Source: a virus
IMG/VR virus record: IMGVR_UViG_3300046168_000030
Span: 1-43,601 of that record
Length of the DNA: 43,601 bases
Direction: 5' to 3' (one strand)
Made by a program: the position numbers and the translations under genes. The notes below the pieces were generated by a model. That model had not been told where the DNA came from. It did not search any database and saw only the letters and a list, made by a program, of their open reading frames with translations. Shown one piece after another: positions 40,603 through 43,601 of the stretch; position 1 is the stretch's first letter, and every line of letters begins with the position of its first letter.

Positions 40603-41257
40603 AAATCAAACTAATGAAAACGAAGTACAGAATGCTCCCATTCCACTTCATATATTCGCTGCTCTGCTTGCTGCTCAATCGGAGTTGGCCAATCCTACGA
40701 AGGACGCACAGGGTTACGGTTACAAATACGCAACGCTGGATTCGATCCTTACGCTCGTAAAGCCAATATTGAAAAAGCACGATGTCGGCATTTATCAAGC
40801 TGCTGGTAAAATTGAAGACACTACCGTTATCATAAAAACGGTTCTGTTTCATAAGAGCGGCCAGCATATAATTGAGCAGGCACAAGTGCCGATTAAATTT
40901 GGAAGTAATCCAGTACAGGATTACGGGGCATCACTAACCTATGGAAAAAGATATGCTTTGCTTGGCATGTTGAACATTTGCCCAGCGGATGAAGATACCG
41001 ATGGAGTAGGTAGCCAACCATCAAAGAAAAAGGCTCCTGCAAAAAAGGCTCCTGCATCAAAAAAGCCACCAATTAGAGATCCACAGTTGGTTGATGATGT
41101 CGATGCCAGACTTGCCGAGCTTGCGATTACAGACTGGGCCGAGGCAACTGGGTTTGTCCCTCATAGGACTAAGGAAGAAAATTTAAAAAGATTCTTGGAC
41201 CTAAGTGATGATGAGATCTTCGCAAAGGTAGAAGCTTGGAGAAATAAGGCAGCATGA
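40595..41257 (+). CDS. ERF-family single-strand annealing protein
   Basis: 220 residues, overlapping the previous gene by 8 bases. The ERF core is well shown: YGYKYATLDSILTLVKPILK, then HDVGIYQ, then DYGASLTYGKRYALLGMLNI, then DEDTDG. ERF proteins of P22-type phages anneal complementary strands and help circularise or recombine phage DNA. The core is followed by a Lys/Ala/Pro linker (KKKAPAKKAPASKK, about 144-158) and a helical C-terminal domain with EENLKRFLDLSDDEI. It stands with exonuclease and SSB genes, its usual partners. Confidence 0.88.
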   Translation: MNENQTNENEVQNAPIPLHIFAALLAAQSELANPTKDAQGYGYKYATLDSILTLVKPILKKHDVGIYQAAGKIEDTTVIIKTVLFHKSGQHIIEQAQVPIKFGSNPVQDYGASLTYGKRYALLGMLNICPADEDTDGVGSQPSKKKAPAKKAPASKKPPIRDPQLVDDVDARLAELAITDWAEATGFVPHRTKEENLKRFLDLSDDEIFAKVEAWRNKAA

Positions 41258-41556
41258 GTATTCCAGAATTAACTACAATCATAGCAGATGCCTACGGTGT
41301 GAAAGAGGGTGATGTTAAAGGCCGAAACCGCAGGCAGCCTGTAGCGATAGCAAGACAGGTGATCTATTACTATGCCTATTTGCTCGGTGACACTTACGAG
41401 TCAATTGCCGAGAAATTTGGCCGTACACATGGTGCTATATTTCATGGTGTAGAAAAGATCACAGGCTGGAGATATGATGACTGGCAGACCAAGGAAATCT
41501 TAGACGGTATTGAAGCAGCTCATCCCTTACTGAAAGGAGGGCAGCATGAGCGTTAG
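41254..41556 (+). CDS. Stand-alone DnaA domain IV-like DNA-binding protein
   Basis: 100 residues, ATGA overlap. QPVAIARQVIYYYAYLLGDT, then YESIAEKFGRTHGAIFHGVE follow the bacterial DnaA C-terminal helix-turn-helix: the basic ARQ helix, the S..IA..FGR.H start of the recognition helix and the H.V..I end. No AAA+ domain is present. In DnaA this part reads the DnaA box, so the phage protein may bind DnaA boxes of the phage or host origin. Such short DnaA-like proteins are known from phages. Confidence 0.75.
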   Translation: MSIPELTTIIADAYGVKEGDVKGRNRRQPVAIARQVIYYYAYLLGDTYESIAEKFGRTHGAIFHGVEKITGWRYDDWQTKEILDGIEAAHPLLKGGQHER

Positions 41557-42241
41557 TAGAATTGTTGGTCACAATATCTTTGGATTTGATTTGAGCTACA
41601 TGACCCATGCAACCACTTATTTGGGTGCCCAAGGTCATGCATTTTTGCAGCCAGCTAGAGGCAGATATTGGCCAGAGATCTTTTATGATACAATGGCATG
41701 GCACCAAGCTGGAAGGATGGGTGCAAAATATGTAAGTCTCAACAGATTAGCTAAAGCATTTGGTTTAGAGGGAAAAGAGGAGAACGGAAAGAATTTTCAT
41801 CTCTGGGAAAGATCCAAGCAGGAAGAATATTTGGAGAATGATATTGTCTTAGCAAATGCAGTCTTTGAGCGAATCAATGAGACTTGGAATGTTTGCGATA
41901 ATTGGATGGTTTTCGATATCGAAACGGCACCAAAGACATTGGAAGAATTGCAAGACATTATTCCACCGTTTGACAGGGATACTGTTGTCGTACCTAAGAC
42001 TCATAAGAAGCAGGAAGCTATTGATGCTTACATTGACAGGGCAGAAGACTCCTATTGGCCAGACATCCTAGATAAGGCTGCTCTGGATGCGATTACGAGC
42101 GTTCCTGTAGCAATTGGATACCGTCACATGGATGGTTCCATCGAACTAGATTTCGGAGACCCTGTATCACTATGTAACAGGTTCTGGGAAAACTGTGCAA
42201 AGGTCTGGCACAATGAGGTGACAGAACGAAACAAAGTCTAA
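41546..42241 (+). CDS. DEDDy 3'-5' exonuclease with circularly permuted motif order
   Basis: 231 residues. Exo II is at the very start (VGHNIFGFD, N10 and D15), Exo III at YLEND (Y95 and D99), and Exo I only after that, at WMVFDIETAP (D124 and E126). In normal DnaQ-like exonucleases the order is I, II, III. Residues 121-230 read as the usual first half (through VPVAIGYRHMDGS and FWENCAK) and residues 1-110 as the second half. All four acidic residues are kept, so activity is possible. It lies between DnaA-like and SSB-like genes, consistent with recombination or DNA-end processing. A fusion of two exonuclease fragments is the alternative. Confidence 0.75.
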   Translation: MSVSRIVGHNIFGFDLSYMTHATTYLGAQGHAFLQPARGRYWPEIFYDTMAWHQAGRMGAKYVSLNRLAKAFGLEGKEENGKNFHLWERSKQEEYLENDIVLANAVFERINETWNVCDNWMVFDIETAPKTLEELQDIIPPFDRDTVVVPKTHKKQEAIDAYIDRAEDSYWPDILDKAALDAITSVPVAIGYRHMDGSIELDFGDPVSLCNRFWENCAKVWHNEVTERNKV

Positions 42242-42255
42242 TTAACAAAACTAAT

Positions 42256-42663
42256 ATGAATGCAACTATAAAGGGTATTTATACCACATCACAAGAGGGA
42301 CAAGAATTTGTCACAAAGTCTGGGAATCTTTATGTTAAGATTCTCTATGCACTGGAGAACGGTGAGTCATTATATGATTCTGTTTTCCTCACCCCAAGGG
42401 CACATTGGAGAGTAGAAGATATCTTCAAAGCTGCTGGGCTGGAGGCACCGTCTGCGGATGCAATTAACACATCCCATTTTGATTCACTGATTGGCGAAGA
42501 AGTGAAGATCAATGTAGGGAAAAATCAGCAAGGATATGACACCATCAAACGGTTCTATCCAAAAGCGTCACGGGTTACGGTTGCGGCTGCGGTGGATGCA
42601 GTTCCAGATGAAATTTCTGAACAAACTGCTGATCCAGATCTGGACGAAGATGTCCCATTCTGA
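42256..42663 (+). CDS. Single-stranded-DNA-binding-like protein
   Basis: 135 residues. The N-terminal 100 residues are beta-rich, OB-like (GIYTTSQEGQEFVTKSGNLY, VKILYALENGESLYDSVFLT, then GEEVKINVGKNQQGYDTIKR). The end is DPDLDEDVPF, the acidic tail with terminal Pro-Phe that bacterial SSB proteins use to hold partner enzymes. It most likely coats phage single strands for ERF, exonuclease and helicase. The stop overlaps the methyltransferase start (ATGA at 42663). Confidence 0.7.
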   Translation: MNATIKGIYTTSQEGQEFVTKSGNLYVKILYALENGESLYDSVFLTPRAHWRVEDIFKAAGLEAPSADAINTSHFDSLIGEEVKINVGKNQQGYDTIKRFYPKASRVTVAAAVDAVPDEISEQTADPDLDEDVPF

Positions 42664-43601
42664 TGAATCATGTGGGTAATACCAAAGAACTTGGAGTACT
42701 TTCCCTCTGCACAGGGTATGGTGGGATCGAAAGAGGACTTGAACTCCTTGGGATCAAAAATCGAGTCATCATTAATGTGGAAATCGAAACCTACGCAATT
42801 GCGAATTTGGTTGCGAAGATGGAGCAGAATCAAATGGTGCCGTCACCTATTTGGACGAATCTTAAAACACTCCCATTACACTGCATTCGAGAAGGCATTG
42901 ATTTCATCTGCGGTGGTTACCCATGCCAACCATTCTCATCCGCTGGGCTTCAAAAAGGAATCCATGATGAAAGACACTTGTTTCCCTACATCCTCAAAGC
43001 AATTGATGTTGCCAATCCAAGTTACCTGTTCTTTGAAAATGTCAGTAATCATATCAATATCGGACTCAAAGAAGTCATCAGAGATTTGGAAGAAAGAGGT
43101 TACGAGGTTGAGTGGGGAATTTTCTCAGCGAGTGAAATTATCGGAGAAGATGGAGGCAGAATCCCTCATCAAAGAAAGCGAATCTACATATTTGCAGAAA
43201 AATTGGATCACTCCAATTGCGAGGGATCACTTCGATCCAGTGGACAGAATATTGCCACCAAGGAAGGACGGGAAGGCAAGGAACGACACTCTGCCAAGGC
43301 AGGTGGCCCACTTGAACTACCCAACCCCTACGGCAAGAGATTACAAGGGTCATTATTCAATCGAATCTCAACAGAAAAAGCCAAGGAGATTACTACCAGA
43401 TGTAGCACTCAGTTCCCATCTAGACCTAATGTCTGTCAAAAAGAATGGGAGCCGCCAAGAGTTATACAGAAAGTTGATTCTCAATCCTGCTTGGGTGGAA
43501 ACACTGATGTTGGGCAGGGACATGATCGGATGGACTCAATTACCGAAGTCATGGATGGAGTAAATCAAGCGGACAGGATTAGAATGCTTGGCAATGGGGT
43601 T
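42663..43601 (+). CDS. C5-cytosine DNA methyltransferase (runs off the window end, continues at base 1)
   Basis: 313 residues within the window, no stop in frame; 334 with bases 1-66. Motif I is LSLCTGYGGIERG (13-25), motif IV GGYPCQPFSSAG with catalytic C88, motif VI ENV (125-127), motif VIII IPHQRKRIYIF (167-177), and motif X GNGVVP across the junction. The start is the ATG at 42663, coupled to the SSB-like gene. It would methylate C5 of cytosine, probably guarding phage DNA from host restriction. Oddity: between motifs VIII and X the +1 frame (43204-43560) carries PTPTARDYKG and LNPAWVETLM, which belong to the same kind of protein. Confidence 0.9.
   Translation, partial: MNHVGNTKELGVLSLCTGYGGIERGLELLGIKNRVIINVEIETYAIANLVAKMEQNQMVPSPIWTNLKTLPLHCIREGIDFICGGYPCQPFSSAGLQKGIHDERHLFPYILKAIDVANPSYLFFENVSNHINIGLKEVIRDLEERGYEVEWGIFSASEIIGEDGGRIPHQRKRIYIFAEKLDHSNCEGSLRSSGQNIATKEGREGKERHSAKAGGPLELPNPYGKRLQGSLFNRISTEKAKEITTRCSTQFPSRPNVCQKEWEPPRVIQKVDSQSCLGGNTDVGQGHDRMDSITEVMDGVNQADRIRMLGNGV

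Noticed and set aside
42670-43563. 297-residue ORF in the +1 frame of the methyltransferase
   Set aside because: Its first 170 residues are an out-of-frame shadow of motifs I-VIII. Only 43204-43560 looks family-like, and that is reported as a finding, not as a gene.

Overview
The window appears to be one complete circular (or circularly permuted) genome of a temperate, short-tailed (podovirus-like) bacteriophage, opened inside a cytosine-methyltransferase gene. The last codons of the window read ...RMLGNGV and bases 1-66 continue in frame as VPHCAAKALYLL... to a stop. GC is moderately low with a few GC-rich islands. Nearly every gene is on the + strand, tightly packed, often with ATGA or TAATG overlaps. 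The host is a bacterium whose tRNA-Cys gene encodes its CCA end. A Gram-negative host is likely from lysis genes that look like spanin/holin parts, but the host genus cannot be named from this sequence.

Layout. (1) 38.9-43.6 kb and 1-2.5 kb: tyrosine integrase with an attP core copying the 3' half of a tRNA-Cys gene; then recombination and replication genes (Holliday-junction-resolvase-like nuclease, ERF annealing protein, stand-alone DnaA domain IV protein, a DEDDy exonuclease whose catalytic motifs are in circularly permuted order, SSB-like protein, C5-cytosine methyltransferase). These are followed by an initiator-like gene that seems to carry the origin inside it and by a DnaC-type AAA+ helicase loader. 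No DNA or RNA polymerase is seen, so host enzymes must be used. (2) 1.6-6.2 kb: packaging region with small-terminase candidates, a GC-rich island with helically phased repeats (pac/cos candidate), a sigma-region-4-like protein, a PD-(D/E)XK nuclease, the large terminase, and a striking array of ten 10-bp repeats after it. (3) 6.2-8.4 kb: small accessory and DNA-binding genes. (4) 8.4-36.9 kb: late morphogenesis genes: portal, a SAM methyltransferase, tiny basic proteins, a metallophosphoesterase, scaffold, SU10-type major capsid, adaptor and tail proteins, tail fibre with intramolecular chaperone, lysis-like membrane genes, further fibre genes, and three internal virion proteins, the last 2227 residues long with metallopeptidase and ADP-ribosyltransferase-like segments. 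(5) 36.95-38.9 kb: an array of small unknown genes next to attP.

The accessory genes share a repeated control cassette. Five near-identical promoters (TTGC.. / 16 bp with TGTCTCCCAATA / TAAGAT) stand before the first gene of each group, mostly with the -10 hexamer exactly 7 nt before an ATG that has no Shine-Dalgarno, which suggests leaderless mRNAs. The following genes each have the same AAGGAGACCAACCGAATGAA leader. On integration the phage promoter and the first codons of the integrase ORF would be separated from the rest of int. No endolysin and no classical CI-type repressor could be recognised.
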